A DNA stretch of 64,000 nucleotides from WHTK01 sp965197795. GTDB lineage: Bacteria; Chloroflexota; Dehalococcoidia; DSTF01; WHTK01. Position 1 is the stretch's first letter, and each line of letters begins with the position of its first letter. The notes beneath the pieces were generated by a model that was given only the letters and a program-made list of their open reading frames with translations, did not search any database and was not told the origin of the DNA. Below are positions 27,758 through 37,268 of the stretch, in pieces. A program made the position numbers and the translations under genes. The DNA lies in contig OZ240228.1 in the NCBI GenBank assembly GCA_965197795.1, forward strand, positions 2,232,001 through 2,296,000, written 5' to 3'.

Positions 27758-30541
27758 ATGGCCGAAACTCCCAACCCGGCAGCCGACGAGGCTTTATCCT
27801 TCCTAGCCGCAGCCAGGGGCCATTGGGTCAACTTGTAAGAGCGTACCCGGGAGCCCGAGAGGCAGAGGACCTTACTTGGCTAGACGTTTGGTTTCGGGAG
27901 AGGGTAATAGCACACCATGAGAATTCCCTTCAAGCGAACGACTCGCTTCGACACCTCGACCAAGCAGTAATTCATCCTTCAAGGAGTACCGGAGGTCGGG
28001 TGGCCAAGCTGAAATCTGTCCGCCCACACTACTTCCGAGGATTCAGAACTGCCTCCGTCCCAATCTCTCTTGACGACGACTTCGTTGTCATCGATGGCCC
28101 GAATAGTTCCGGTAAGACCAGTCTCGCCGAGGCGATCGAGTGGCTCTTCTCAGGTTCCCTCTCTCGCCGAGATGTTAAGGACTTGGGTAATCCTCGCGAA
28201 TTGGAGAACTGCATCGGCAATCAATTCCGCCCGATTGAAGAGCAGACGTGGGTAGAGGTGGTTCTTGCCGTTGGCGAAGCAGATAGCGTCGAAACTCGCA
28301 CCCTAAAACGAGTGCTCACTCAAGATTACGGTACAACGAGCACCTCGCAATGCGAGTCCCTGCTCTTTCTCGATGGCAAAGAGCTGTCCACAGAGGAGGA
28401 GCGCAATGAGATGGACGAGCTATTCGCGGGTGTGCCGCCTCTGCTGATGCAGCACACTCTGCGACTCTTTGTGGAAAGTACGCCCGCACGCCGGCGCGAA
28501 TATTTCGAGCGTCTGTTGCGCATGGATGAATTGACCGACCTAATCAGTCGCGCCGTAATTGGAGAAGCTCGATTCAATAGTCTAGTGAACGCGAACGGCG
28601 GCACTGGCCTGAATGCCTGGAATGAATTGGGTTCTATCTTGCCGCCGGGACCTCAGCAGTTAGCTCATCGTCAAACCTCCAGGTCAGAAACCACAGATGC
28701 CAACGTAGTCAGGGAAACGCTCGCCTCAGTTGCGCGCGGAGAGTTCAGTGAGGCCACGTCATCGGTCGATGCTAGTGAAATAAATGGGAATTATATACGA
28801 TTGTTGACAACGAGGGGCCTTTCCGTTGCTGTCTCAGTTGAGGCCTCGGCAGCAGGTTGTTGACGGCGAGCCAGGGAGCAGTCATCAGCTTCGAGCACTA
28901 GAGATGAGGCCCCAAATACTATCTTCATGGCAGGCCTTAAAGGACTCTACCGCAGCGGCAGGGGCGCTCGGTGAAAAACGCCAGCAAATCGTCTCAGCCT
29001 TGCAAACTCTCAAGCAGGCTGGATTGATCGACATGAATGCGGCTAGCCAACGATGTCCGCTTTGCGCCTACGGCCATACGCCAACCCTCCACCAATCTCG
29101 ACTTCGCGAGGTTGAGAGTTGGGTTCCTATGTATCAGCGTCGAGCCGCAACGCAAAAGACCTTCGAAGCACGTATAAACGCTCTCCTCGCCATCGTAAGA
29201 CAAGCCCTGAGCGAGCATGATGGCCTCTTACCTGCTATGCCATTGGACCAGGACTTCGAGCGTGGCCTATCTGAGAGTGACGTAGCCCTAAGGGAAGCCG
29301 TCACCGAGCTTAGACGAGTGCGGGCCGAAATCGCCGGAGGCTTGAGCGCCGGTGTCAGTAGTGCTCGGAAGCTCACGACCTCAAGACCGTCACTCACGAA
29401 CGAGGGAGCGGTGAAATCCGTGATTGCCGGGTGCGTACAGTCTCTTCAAGAAATGGAGCAATTACCAGCCCAAGCGCGGAGGTATAAGCAAGCACTCGCA
29501 AGAGTAGGGGCCGAGGTTGCCGTTTCCGCCCGTACAGACCCGCAATATCGCCTAAGGGAGAAATGGCTCGCTTGTTTTAGTCAGACATCACAGATAGCCG
29601 AGGACCTTCATTGGGAAACAAGCAAGCGGCAAGCACAGAGAGACCTGGAGGAGATTCGAGAAGAGCTCATTGGGTATCGAAGACGGTTTCTCGAACATCG
29701 CCGGGCTGCATTCAACATTGGAATCCAGGAACTCTGGTCTGGCCTGAGAAGCGACGAGTATTCGATGTTCGGCGAAATCCATATACCAGAGCCACGAGGA
29801 CGTGGTTTCCCCATTGAGATTGAACTAAAGGCAGTGCTGGACGATGGCACTGAACGCAAGGAAGTAGACGCGCTTCGTGTTTTCAGTGAATCACAGACAA
29901 ATGCGTTGGGCATCGCCGCCTTCGTTACCCGCTCCAAGCTTCTTGGCCATCAGGTCCTCGTACTTGACGACCCTGTGCAATCCATGGATGAGGACCACTT
30001 CAAGACATTTGCTCGGGACGTGATTCCTCAAATTCTCTCGCAAGGCTTTCAGCTGGTGATCTTGACGCACAACGACATCTTTGCCCGCGACATTAGTAAT
30101 TGGCACTACGATCAACCGAGATACAAGACAATGTTCATTCGCCACTCCAAACGAAACGGCAGCATTGTAGAAGACGGCAATCGACGAGTTGCTGAAAGGA
30201 CGCGGATAGCCGATAGGCTGATGGAAGAAGGAAGGCCTGACGACGCCTGGAAACATGTTCGCCTGGCCATTGAACGACTGTACCTAATCACTTATGCGAA
30301 GTACGGCCCAGCTGACTTCGAGCCAGAAAGCTGGGAACGTCAAGCCGCCGAATACATGTGGAACGCGGGGGCAGGAACCATAATAGAATCAAAGTCCAAC
30401 GGGTCGGGCCGGCGGTTGAAAGAAATGCTGACCATGACCGGAGCCGCAGTGCACGAAGGTAGAACGCCAGGCGAGACGGACTTGAGGACAAGCACCCAGT
30501 ACCTTAACTCTCTCCTGTCAACACTCCGCCTTGGCGGATAG
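27758..30541 (+). pseudogene. Large Rad50/SMC-like ATPase (candidate phage-defence gene), two frameshifts
   Basis: Read across two breaks (about 27830 and 28826-28860) the product is about 925 residues. The likely start is ATG 27758 (MAETPNPAADEALSFLAAAR). The N-terminal ATPase half has the P-loop IDGPNSSGKTSL followed by EAIEWLFSGSLSRRDV. The middle is helical with a CPLC motif (near 29054), placed like a zinc hook. The C-terminal half has the ABC-type signature FSESQTNALG, Walker B VLVLDDPVQSMDEDH and the switch LTHND. A further helical domain of about 110 residues ends the protein. The architecture matches AAA_15/RecF-type ATPases often found in defence islands (RloC, PtuA-like). No nuclease domain is evident. 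The function is inferred. Confidence 0.7.
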
Positions 30542-30603
30542 TCTCAGTTCAATCGCAGCGAAAATCGCCCAAACAACTTCGCGACGGCAAGTAATATAAT
30601 CCC

Positions 30604-30632
30604 CTGGTGTGATGTCCACCGGACAACACCAG
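30604..30632. terminator. Two-part hairpin after the ATPase gene
   Basis: CTGGTGT...ACACCAG (7 bp) encloses GTCC-ACC-GGAC (4 bp) with a small asymmetric bulge. It begins 62 bases after the stop. No T-run follows, so it may be a terminator or another structured site. Confidence 0.45.
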
Positions 30633-30799
30633 AGGATTCGTTTCTCAGCCTTCAAGGTTGGATTGCCTGCCTAGATTCAGCGGGGCACAAGCGGCGGCGG
30701 ATAGCTCCGAAAACACACCAGGAGACTTTTAATCCTGCTGTCCGCCCTCGACGGATAGCCAGTCACCCGGCCCGCTTTTGTACTACCGACTCGGCCAAG

Positions 30800-31018
30800 T
30801 CATTTTGCCGCGATCGCTTCCCCGAGTTTGTTCACTGCCTCGCGCGAAGCCTCGGGCACAGCATGCGCATAGCGAGTGAGAGTGATCATCGGATTTGTGT
30901 GTCGAAGAATCGCTGCTGTCGTTACGACATCGACTCCCAGATTGATGAGCAAGGTCCCGGCGAAGTGTCTTAGGTCGTGGATCCTGGCTCGGGGAACTCC
31001 AACCCGCTCCCTCAGAGT
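30800..31018 (-). pseudogene. Tyrosine recombinase (phage integrase), C-terminal stub
   Basis: 73 codons open from an in-frame TAG at 31019-31021 to the stop at 30800. They encode the catalytic end of a tyrosine integrase: box II RIHDLRHFAGTLLINLGVDV with the His-x-x-Arg pair, then ILRHTNPMITLTRYAHAV, which contains the second His and the nucleophilic Tyr. The N-terminal DNA-binding and core domains are gone. It lies 60 bases past the 3' end of tRNA-Val, the usual place for an integrase that used that tRNA as its target. Confidence 0.85.
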
Positions 31019-31040
31019 CTAGTGTCAAACGATTGCGAAA

Positions 31041-31064
31041 CAAAAGAAAACGTCCCGAAGGGCG
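31041..31064 (-). terminator. Rho-independent terminator of tRNA-Val
   Basis: On the minus strand CGCCC-TTC-GGGACG (stem with one bulged base) is followed by TTTTCTTTTG. It starts 18 bases after the tRNA. Confidence 0.65.
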
Positions 31065-31081
31065 CTTTCTAGATTCGATTT

Positions 31082-31158
31082 TGGTGGGCGATGCAGGGCT
31101 CGAACCTGCGACCTTCTGCGTGTAAAGCAGACGCTCTAGCCAACTGAGCTAATCGCCC
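31082..31158 (-). tRNA. tRNA-Val(UAC)
   Basis: Minus-strand cloverleaf: acceptor GGGCGAT/ATCGCCC, anticodon stem TCTGC/GCAGA with loop TTTACAC (UAC), T loop TTCGAGC, discriminator A and an encoded CCA. 77 bases. Confidence 0.95.
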
Positions 31159-31348
31159 GTAAGCGAACCTGAGCGCAGCAAGCAGCTGTCCCAAGTTTCC
31201 AGCCCGAGATTAACACGGGGCCGCCAGAGCCCGTCGTCAGTCGATGCCTTCAATCCGCATCTGCGAAGAGCGCGGTCAGCAAGGACGTGATCTGGCGGCC
31301 ACACCTTCTTTCGCGAGACTTACGCCGCGTTGCCGTCCTGAGCTCGAC

Positions 31349-32308
31349 CTACTTGCTGGGAGGCACGAGCGGCCAGGTACCCGTCGTCGGCGTGCCCTGA
31401 AGCTTCTCGCGGTTCGCCGCGTTGATCTTGGGGTCGCGCCAGGCATCCGGGTCCCACTTGCGCTTGAGCGCGTCGACGATTTTGTGGCCGGAGCGACCTA
31501 CCTTGTCGATCTCGACTTCACCGAAGTCGCCGTCCTGCAGCGGGCCGAGGTTGCCGTGGTTCGTGCCCGCCATGATCACGTCGCCGGGCTTCAGTGTCAT
31601 GACGTTTGAGATCGCCGAGATCATGAACGCGACCGAGTGGTCCATGTCGCTGGTGTTGTAGTTCTGGCGCATCGTGCCGTTGACGTAGTACTTGACGTTG
31701 AGGTCGTTCGGGTCCGGCACCTCGTCCGCCGTCGTTATCGAGGGGCCCAGCGGCAGGAAGGTGTCGAAGGACTTGCCGTACTGATAGCCGGCCAGCGTCG
31801 CCTCACCCTCCTCTGGAGCTCGGGCCGAAACGTCGCAGCCGGTGGTGTAGCCAAAGACGTAGCTCAGGGCGTTGTCGGGCGTGGCTTCCTTGCAGTCCTT
31901 GCCGATGACGATGGCGAGCTCGGCTTCGTGGTTGAAGATGACGGGCTTGAACTTCGGGAAGACCACGTTATCGTTGGGGCCGATGACCGCGTCGGGCGAC
32001 TTGAAGAACGTGCGAAGCGGGCGCGGCGGTGTGACCTTCACGCCCTCCATGTAGTTGCCCTCGCCCATGATGACCTTGCCGGGGCGCGGGACCGGCGCCC
32101 GCAGGCGGACCTGCGCCGTGGGGATTACCGTACCCGAGTTCGACAGCTGCTCCAGTCGCGGCCGCAGCCTGTCCCAGTTGCTGATGATCTCTTCGAGGAG
32201 GATCTGAGGCCGGACGCTCGGTAGATCAGCAACCTCCCCCGAGATGTCGACGACACCGTCGTCCTTAACGATGCAAGGCTTCCATTCGTCGTAGAACCCG
32301 ATTCTCAC
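31349..32308 (-). CDS. Fumarylacetoacetate hydrolase (FAH) family protein
   Basis: The GTG at 32308 (VRIGFYDEWKPCIVKD), behind AGAGG, is the likely start; the longer frame to 32506 has no homology. 319 residues. The C-terminal FAH fold is complete: IMGEGNYMEG, metal ligands in NHEAELAIVIGKDCKEA (the HExE-like site), GYTTGCDVSARA, GKSFDTFLPLGP and LKPGDVIMAGTNHGNLGP. Members hydrolyse or decarboxylate beta-diketo acids with Mg2+ or Mn2+ in aromatic catabolism; the substrate is unknown. Intact, next to tRNA-Val, and probably a host gene. Confidence 0.88.
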   Translation of the reverse strand: MRIGFYDEWKPCIVKDDGVVDISGEVADLPSVRPQILLEEIISNWDRLRPRLEQLSNSGTVIPTAQVRLRAPVPRPGKVIMGEGNYMEGVKVTPPRPLRTFFKSPDAVIGPNDNVVFPKFKPVIFNHEAELAIVIGKDCKEATPDNALSYVFGYTTGCDVSARAPEEGEATLAGYQYGKSFDTFLPLGPSITTADEVPDPNDLNVKYYVNGTMRQNYNTSDMDHSVAFMISAISNVMTLKPGDVIMAGTNHGNLGPLQDGDFGEVEIDKVGRSGHKIVDALKRKWDPDAWRDPKINAANREKLQGTPTTGTWPLVPPSK

Positions 32309-32522
32309 TTTTTTGCCTCTTTCCAAGCGTATGCGGGGTCCTGATGTCGCGGGGGTGATGTCTAGCGCCGCCGATTGTACTACTCGGAGCAACGGGAAGT
32401 TCGCGATCGCGCAGGCGGTGGAGGCGTAGAATGCAGGCGCCTCGGCCGACGCCGCTACGAGACACGATCGCGAAGGTGATCGCGCGAGCGGCGATGCGGA
32501 AGGCAAGGGAGCAGGAGAAACG

Positions 32523-34029
32523 GTGAGAGCGGCGATCTACCTCCGCGTTTCAACCGTCGCCCAGACCGGGCCCGACCACGTCTCCCTCGGCGTCCAGGAG
32601 CAGGCCTGTCGGGACTTCGTCGCACGTCAGGGCGGTGAGGTCGTGACGGTGCTTCGCGATGAAGGCCGCAGCGGCCTCGACATAGAACGCCCAGCCTACC
32701 TGCAGCTCTTCGAGTTGGCCGCCGACGGCGCCATCGACCTCGTCGTCGCCTACCGCCTGGACCGCATCGGCCGGGACGCCGCCGAGTTGCTGACCGCCAC
32801 TAAGCGTCTGCGAGCGCTGAAGGTGCAGATCGCCTCCGCCACCGAGCCCACGGAGAGCAACCTGGTCGCCGGCATCCTTGCGCTCATGGCGGAGGACGAG
32901 TCGGCCCGCATCCGAACCCGCACCGTACCGGCGATTCAGCGCCGGTTGCGAGAGGGCAAGTGGGTGACGCACGCGCCTACCGGCTACGACCTGGTCGGCC
33001 ACGCCGAGGGCGGCAAGACGCTTGTGCCGAACGATGACGCCTGGAAGGTGCGTAGGCTATTCGAGCTGTACGCCGAGGGCAAGGTGAGCCTGAGAGGCCT
33101 CTCCAGGGAATCGATGCTGCTCGAGCTGAACCACCAGCGAGGCTTCGACCGCACAGCGCTCTCCCGGCTCCTGCGAAATCCGGCCTACATGGGCCGTAGC
33201 GTCTGGGGCCGGACGGAGAAGATCTCGCCGCGGCAGCACGCCCGGCGGAGGCCCGGCGACTGGTACGAGTATCCAGGCCTGCATGAGGCGATCGTCAACG
33301 AGGAGTTGTTCGAGCGCGTTCAGAAGCAGCTCGGCGTCAACCGTGAACGTCAGGGACCACCACAGCCCACGCGGCAGCTACTGATCGGGCGCCTGCGCTG
33401 CGGGCTCTGTGGTGCGCCGATGTACGCCAGCCAGCGCAAGACGAGCCGCTACCCGGACAGGGTGTATTACTCCTACAAGTGCAGCGCCAAGTACGACGGT
33501 AGAGATTGCAGCCAGCCGACGGTCGCCACCTGGATGGTCGACGAACTCGTCAAAGAGCGCATTGCTTCGACCTTCGTCCTCTCAACGCCGGACATAAGTG
33601 CCCGCGCCGAGGAGCTGGTCAGCGCTGATCGCGACACCCACCTGGACGGCCTGGCCCAACGCAAAGTGGCAACTCGAGCGAGCCCTACGACAACACGAGT
33701 CGGACCAGCGCACGCTCACTCGTAAGCTGGCTCGCAACGTCGTCCCCGAGCACGCCTACAAAGCGGCTTACGACGAGCTGGAGTCCCTGGCCACCTCCAT
33801 CCGCAGTGAGCTGGCAGACCTGGCTTACGTCGTGGTTCTCGACGTGTCGGCTGCGCTTAGGCTCGTGGCGGAGATCGACTGGAGCGACCTGGACAAAGAG
33901 GAGTGGCGGGAGATCGTGCTGGGTTTCGTGGAGCGGATCGACTTGGAAGGCAAGGCGCCGACTGTGACGTGGTCCACGGAGGCCGCCTCGCTCGCGAAGG
34001 TGCTTGCTACCGCTACCGTAACTGTATAA
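32523..34029 (+). pseudogene. Large serine recombinase (integrase), frameshifted in its C-terminal part
   Basis: GTG 32523 opens the resolvase catalytic domain: nucleophile Ser in IYLRVST, Arg/Asp-rich VVAYRLDRIGRDAAE. The recombinase domain (GRSVWGRTEK, PGLHEAIVNEELFERVQ) and the zinc ribbon (CGLCGAPMYASQ, YKCSAKYDGRDC) follow. Near 33660 the frame must shift from LDGLAQR to KWQLERALRQHESDQ, the coiled-coil end, which runs to 34029. A one-base indel at GCAAAGTGG explains it. About 500 residues in all, normal for the class. It ends next to the right capsid junction. Confidence 0.88.
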
Positions 34030-34254
34030 TCAGGCTGACGGTAGGGCTGTTGATGACTCGGACCACGTGTCGCCGACGTCGAAGAACGCCGCCGTCGCCA
34101 GCGCGTTCTCGCGGTTGTAGGTCAGCGCGTTGCCGCTCATCTCGACGAACGGCAGCACGTCCAGAACGCGCGACTCCTTGACCACCGTCTCGATGACGCC
34201 CTGCAATACGACGTCGTTGGAAAGCTTGGCAGCCTCTGCCAGCGTCAAAGCCAT
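34030..34254 (-). pseudogene. Phage major capsid protein, N-terminal part
   Basis: MALTLAEAAKLSNDVVLQGV starts a typical phage capsid N-terminus, continuing LPFVEMSGNALTYNREN and FFDVGDTWSES. At 34063-34055 homology ends and 11 foreign codons lead to a stop. The remaining part of the protein lies at 24699-25436 on the same strand. It follows the scaffold gene, as expected in a phage head module. Confidence 0.8.
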
Positions 34255-34309
34255 TACGGTTACCTCCCGTGCTCCTCATCGCCCCGGCCAACACGCCGGG
34301 CTCCACCAT

Positions 34310-34816
34310 CTACGTCTTGTTCAGACCGAGCCGTATCTTCTCGGCCGACGACAGCTCGGACACGTCAGGGCTGCCACGCGCCGGCGCGCCGGCAGAGACC
34401 CGCAACGCCTGCGCTTGCTGGTCCAGGTGCTGCCGCACCTGCGCCACCGTCTGCCGCGCCCGCTCGACCGCAGCGTCCACCTCGACGATCGAGTCGCCGG
34501 TCACGAGGTCGGCCGGCAGCTGGGGTTCGCGCTCCAGCACTACCTCCCGATATCGCTGCACGGCGGCCTGTCCCTGCGCTTCCGCAGCAGCCATGACCTG
34601 GCTCAAGCGCTCCATTTCATCCGCCTGCTCCGAAGCCCGCGATTGCGCCGCTTCCGCCTCCGCCCTGCTTGCGTCCAGCTCGCCCCGCAGCTCCTCCACC
34701 TCGGCGTCATGCCGGGCTTGCTGAGCCATCAGATCGGCCGCTTCGGACTGCAGCCGCTCCACGCCGGCGTGAGCTGTCGCCAGTTGCTCTTCCAGCAGGA
34801 CTACCTCCTCCTCCAT
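34310..34816 (-). CDS. Phage scaffold-like coiled-coil protein
   Basis: The ATG at 34816 (MEEEVVLLEEQLATAHAGVE), behind GAGAGGTG, gives 168 residues, nearly all alpha-helical with heptads (VERLQSEAADLMAQQARHD, EVEELRGELDASRAEAEAAQ), ending in ELSSAEKIRLGLNK. Its position directly before the capsid gene and its composition fit a capsid scaffold. The longer frame to 35284 is antisense to DUF3090 and is not used. Confidence 0.65.
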   Translation of the reverse strand: MEEEVVLLEEQLATAHAGVERLQSEAADLMAQQARHDAEVEELRGELDASRAEAEAAQSRASEQADEMERLSQVMAAAEAQGQAAVQRYREVVLEREPQLPADLVTGDSIVEVDAAVERARQTVAQVRQHLDQQAQALRVSAGAPARGSPDVSELSSAEKIRLGLNKT

Positions 34817-34941
34817 GCGCGTCACCTCTCTCTGCGTTTGTGTCAGTCTTAGAATATTTATTCTTATACCGAAGTCCCTCGTGTCACTTTTCCTGCCCTT
34901 TTTCGACCCATTGACCGAGGCGCTCCTATAATTGGCCGAGC

Positions 34942-35451
34942 ATGGAAAACGCAGAGCACGATTTCGGCGAAGCCCTCTCGATAGACACGGAAGCCATCGG
35001 CGAACCGGGTCAGCGCACGTTCCGCCTGCTGGTCCAGGCGTCATCGCGCGCTGCCTCGATCTGGATGGAGAAGCAGCAGCTCGCCGGCATCGCCGCCTGG
35101 CTCGATGACGTTTTGCAGCGTCTCGACCGCGAGCAGCCCAACGACGAGCCGGCGGTGGAGCCGTCGCCGATCGGCGCGATCTACGATGTCGAGTTCCGTG
35201 CCACGCAGATTGGCCTCGGCTACTCAGAGGAGGACGGGCTCTTCGCGATTCATGCCTTCGACGAGCGCATGGCGGGCGGCGCACCCGCGTTCCGCTGCCT
35301 GATCACGCGGGGCCAGTCTCGCGCCATCAGCCGCAAGATCACCGAGGTAGTCGCCGGCGGCCGTCCTGTCTGTCCGCTCTGCGAAATGCCGATCGGGCCC
35401 GAGGGGCACGTCTGCCCCAAATCGAACGGCCACAGCAAGGTCGGTGTCTAG
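34942..35451 (+). CDS. DUF3090 family protein
   Basis: 169 residues. Conserved stretches FGEALSIDTEAIGEPGQRTF, ASSRAASIWMEKQQLAGIA and AFRCLITRGQSRAISRKI match DUF3090, known from Actinobacteria and Chloroflexota. The C-terminus is a zinc-ribbon-like CPLCEMPIGPEGHVCPKSNGH. The function is unknown. It overlaps the start of tag by 8 bases, so the two form an operon. A host gene standing between two phage fragments. Confidence 0.85.
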   Translation: MENAEHDFGEALSIDTEAIGEPGQRTFRLLVQASSRAASIWMEKQQLAGIAAWLDDVLQRLDREQPNDEPAVEPSPIGAIYDVEFRATQIGLGYSEEDGLFAIHAFDERMAGGAPAFRCLITRGQSRAISRKITEVVAGGRPVCPLCEMPIGPEGHVCPKSNGHSKVGV

Positions 35452-36022
35452 CTCCCGCCTCGCGCGTTGCGCCTGGGTCGGTAATCGCCCCGACGACGAC
35501 ATCATGGTGCGTTACCACGACGAGGAGTGGGGCGTGCCGCTGCACGACGACGCGAAGCTCTTTGAGCTGCTCATTCTGGAAGGTGCGCAGGCAGGCCTGA
35601 GCTGGGAGACGATCCTCAAACGCCGCGAAGGCTACCGGCGCGCCTTCGAGGGCTTCGATATCGCCCGCATCGCCGCGTATGACGACGCCCAGGCCCAGCG
35701 CCTGCTGCAGGACGCCGGCATCATCCGCAACCGCGCCAAGGTCGCGGCAACCATCGGCAACGCCCGCGCCGCGCTGGAGCTGCAGCGCGAGTTCGGCTCG
35801 CTCGACGCCTATCTCTGGGGCTTCGTCGGCGGCGCGACGAAGCCCAACCGCTTCGGCAGCCTGGCAAACATCCCGGCCCAGACCGCGGAATCGCAGGCAC
35901 TGAGCAAGGACCTGCAGAAGCGCGGCTTCCGCTTCGTCGGTCCGACCATCATCTACGCCTTCATGCAATCGACCGGCCTCGTCAACGACCACACGATCGA
36001 CTGCTTCCGCGCACCTGACTAG
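35444..36022 (+). CDS. tag: DNA-3-methyladenine glycosylase I
   Basis: 192 residues of the Tag family: CAWVGNRPDDDIMVRYHDEE and WGVPLHDD hold the zinc-binding Cys/His and the base pocket, then LSWETILKRREGYRRAFEGF, and near the end GLVNDHTIDC with the second zinc His/Cys pair. It removes 3-methyladenine from alkylated DNA. The start is a GTG inside the DUF3090 stop region. Confidence 0.92.
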   Translation: MSSSRLARCAWVGNRPDDDIMVRYHDEEWGVPLHDDAKLFELLILEGAQAGLSWETILKRREGYRRAFEGFDIARIAAYDDAQAQRLLQDAGIIRNRAKVAATIGNARAALELQREFGSLDAYLWGFVGGATKPNRFGSLANIPAQTAESQALSKDLQKRGFRFVGPTIIYAFMQSTGLVNDHTIDCFRAPD

Positions 36023-36091
36023 ACCCTCGGTAGCCCACCGTGTGACGCGAGGCGCTTGCAGTAGCCTCGGTCCCTGCCTATCTTGCCGTCC

Positions 36092-36208
36092 ATGCAGCAC
36101 ATACGTTCCTATCCGGAAGCAATGACTTGGCGCGGGCCCCGTAAGGATGAGAACCGCGGCTGCGGCCACATCCTCTCCGGCCTGAACACGATCGGCGAAC
36201 GGCTCTAA
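36092..36208 (+). CDS. Possible 38-residue small protein before the phage block
   Basis: An ATG opens 39 codons (MQHIRSYPEAMTWRGPRKDE ... NTIGERL). No clear ribosome site and no known family. It precedes the phage structural genes on the same strand. Existence is uncertain. Confidence 0.25.
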   Translation: MQHIRSYPEAMTWRGPRKDENRGCGHILSGLNTIGERL

Positions 36209-36230
36209 ATGACGATCGCCAAGGTCGCCA

Positions 36231-36680
36231 ATGTTCTACAAGATTGAGGAAGTCAGCACGGCGCCGGCGACGGGCCACGCCTATGTCCTGGTGCGCTTCT
36301 GGCAGACATGCGCCGACTTTGACGCCGCGTTGCCGGCCGCGCTGACCAACGACTTCTTGATACAGCTGCGCCCCGTCGGGCGCCGGATCGTTACCGACGC
36401 GAGCGGCCATTGGAAGCGAGCGTCGGATGGGGTTTTCATCGACCCACAGACGCTGTCCGGTGACGACGTGACGGAGTGGGAGCGTGAGGATGTTGCTCGA
36501 GGCGTTGCTGCTGAGATCAGGGCCAACATAGAGGCGTACTGGCAGCGAGCCGTTAGTCGTGGCGACGCCACGGGCACGGACGCGAGCAACCAGCGGATGC
36601 AGCGTGACAACACCGATCCACACGGAATACTGGCGCTGCCCGACGTGAGGGCTCTACGGGGCGCGGAAGTAGAGCCATGA
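36231..36680 (+). CDS. Phage-associated protein of unknown function
   Basis: 149 residues: an N-terminal domain (MFYKIEEVSTAPATGHAYVL, VRFWQTCADFDA), then VFIDPQTL, and a helical tail (REDVARGVAAEIRANIEAYW). Its stop overlaps the start of the next gene (ATGA), so it is translationally linked to the structural block that follows. Length and setting suggest a minor structural or completion protein. Confidence 0.6.
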   Translation: MFYKIEEVSTAPATGHAYVLVRFWQTCADFDAALPAALTNDFLIQLRPVGRRIVTDASGHWKRASDGVFIDPQTLSGDDVTEWEREDVARGVAAEIRANIEAYWQRAVSRGDATGTDASNQRMQRDNTDPHGILALPDVRALRGAEVEP

Positions 36681-37268
36681 CGACCCTCAACCTGCAAGTA
36701 GGTGCCGCCAACGACGACGCGAAGCAGGACCTCGACCTCAACACGCCGGGTCTGGGTGGAGACATGTGGGTGATCCGGAAAAACGCGACGTCGACTTCCT
36801 GGTCCGGGGGGTTCCGGTTTACCTCGGTCACGATCCCGAACGCCGCGACCATAGATTCGGTCGATGCAGCTCAACTGCAAAGAAACCGCCAACGACGACA
36901 TGCTGTCAACGCTCTACGCTCACGACGCCGACAGCCCTTCCGACTTCAGCAGCGACGCAACCCTGAACGAGCGAACGCGGACGGCGGCGTCGACGTCATG
37001 GTCTGCGAACAATACGGGGCTCGGCTGGCAAACCAGTCCCTCTATCGTGGCGGTCATCCAGGAGATCGTCGACCGCGGCGGCTGGGCGAGCGGGAATGCG
37101 CTGGTGACTCTAGCGATAGTCGCGACTAGCAACCCCACCAAGTCGTTCGTGGCTGAATCCTACGACTCGAACTCGAGTCTGGCGCCAAAGCTGGACATTG
37201 ATTACACGGATGGCGGCAGCGCGATCCCGATCTTCCGACACCACTACGAGCAAATGAGGAGGAGCTGA
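36677..37268 (+). pseudogene. Phage structural protein, one frameshift
   Basis: MTTLNLQVGAANDDAKQDLD ... FRFTSVTIPNAATID in one frame continues near 36860 in another: MQLNCKETANDDMLSTLYAH ... VAVIQEIVDRGGWASGNALV ... LAPKLDIDYTDGG. The combined 195 residues resemble the middle of the protein at 38980-41396 (LQVGG...GVRFQGVTIG...VTAIVQEIIDRG), so the two share a beta-rich domain. It ends at the start of the next gene. Confidence 0.65.

Larger units (their letters stand above)
25426..34065. mobile_element. 8.6-kb segment separating two halves of a phage capsid gene, with a serine recombinase at its right end
   Basis: Both junctions show the same 11-base direct repeat with one mismatch, GACTC(C/G)GACCA (25426-25436 and 34055-34065), at equivalent capsid codons (Trp-Ser-Glu-Ser). 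The recombinase 32523-34029 ends 26 bases inside the right junction, as integrases of this family often do. Inside are also a MauE-like gene, the large ATPase, tRNA-Val with an integrase stub, and an FAH-family gene. The last two look like host DNA, so a rearrangement between two related prophages is an alternative. Confidence 0.5.

Noticed and set aside
30190..30541. HEPN ribonuclease domain at the end of the large ATPase
   Set aside because: The domain is helical and has an AAVHEG motif, but the required Arg-x4-6-His pattern could not be placed with confidence.
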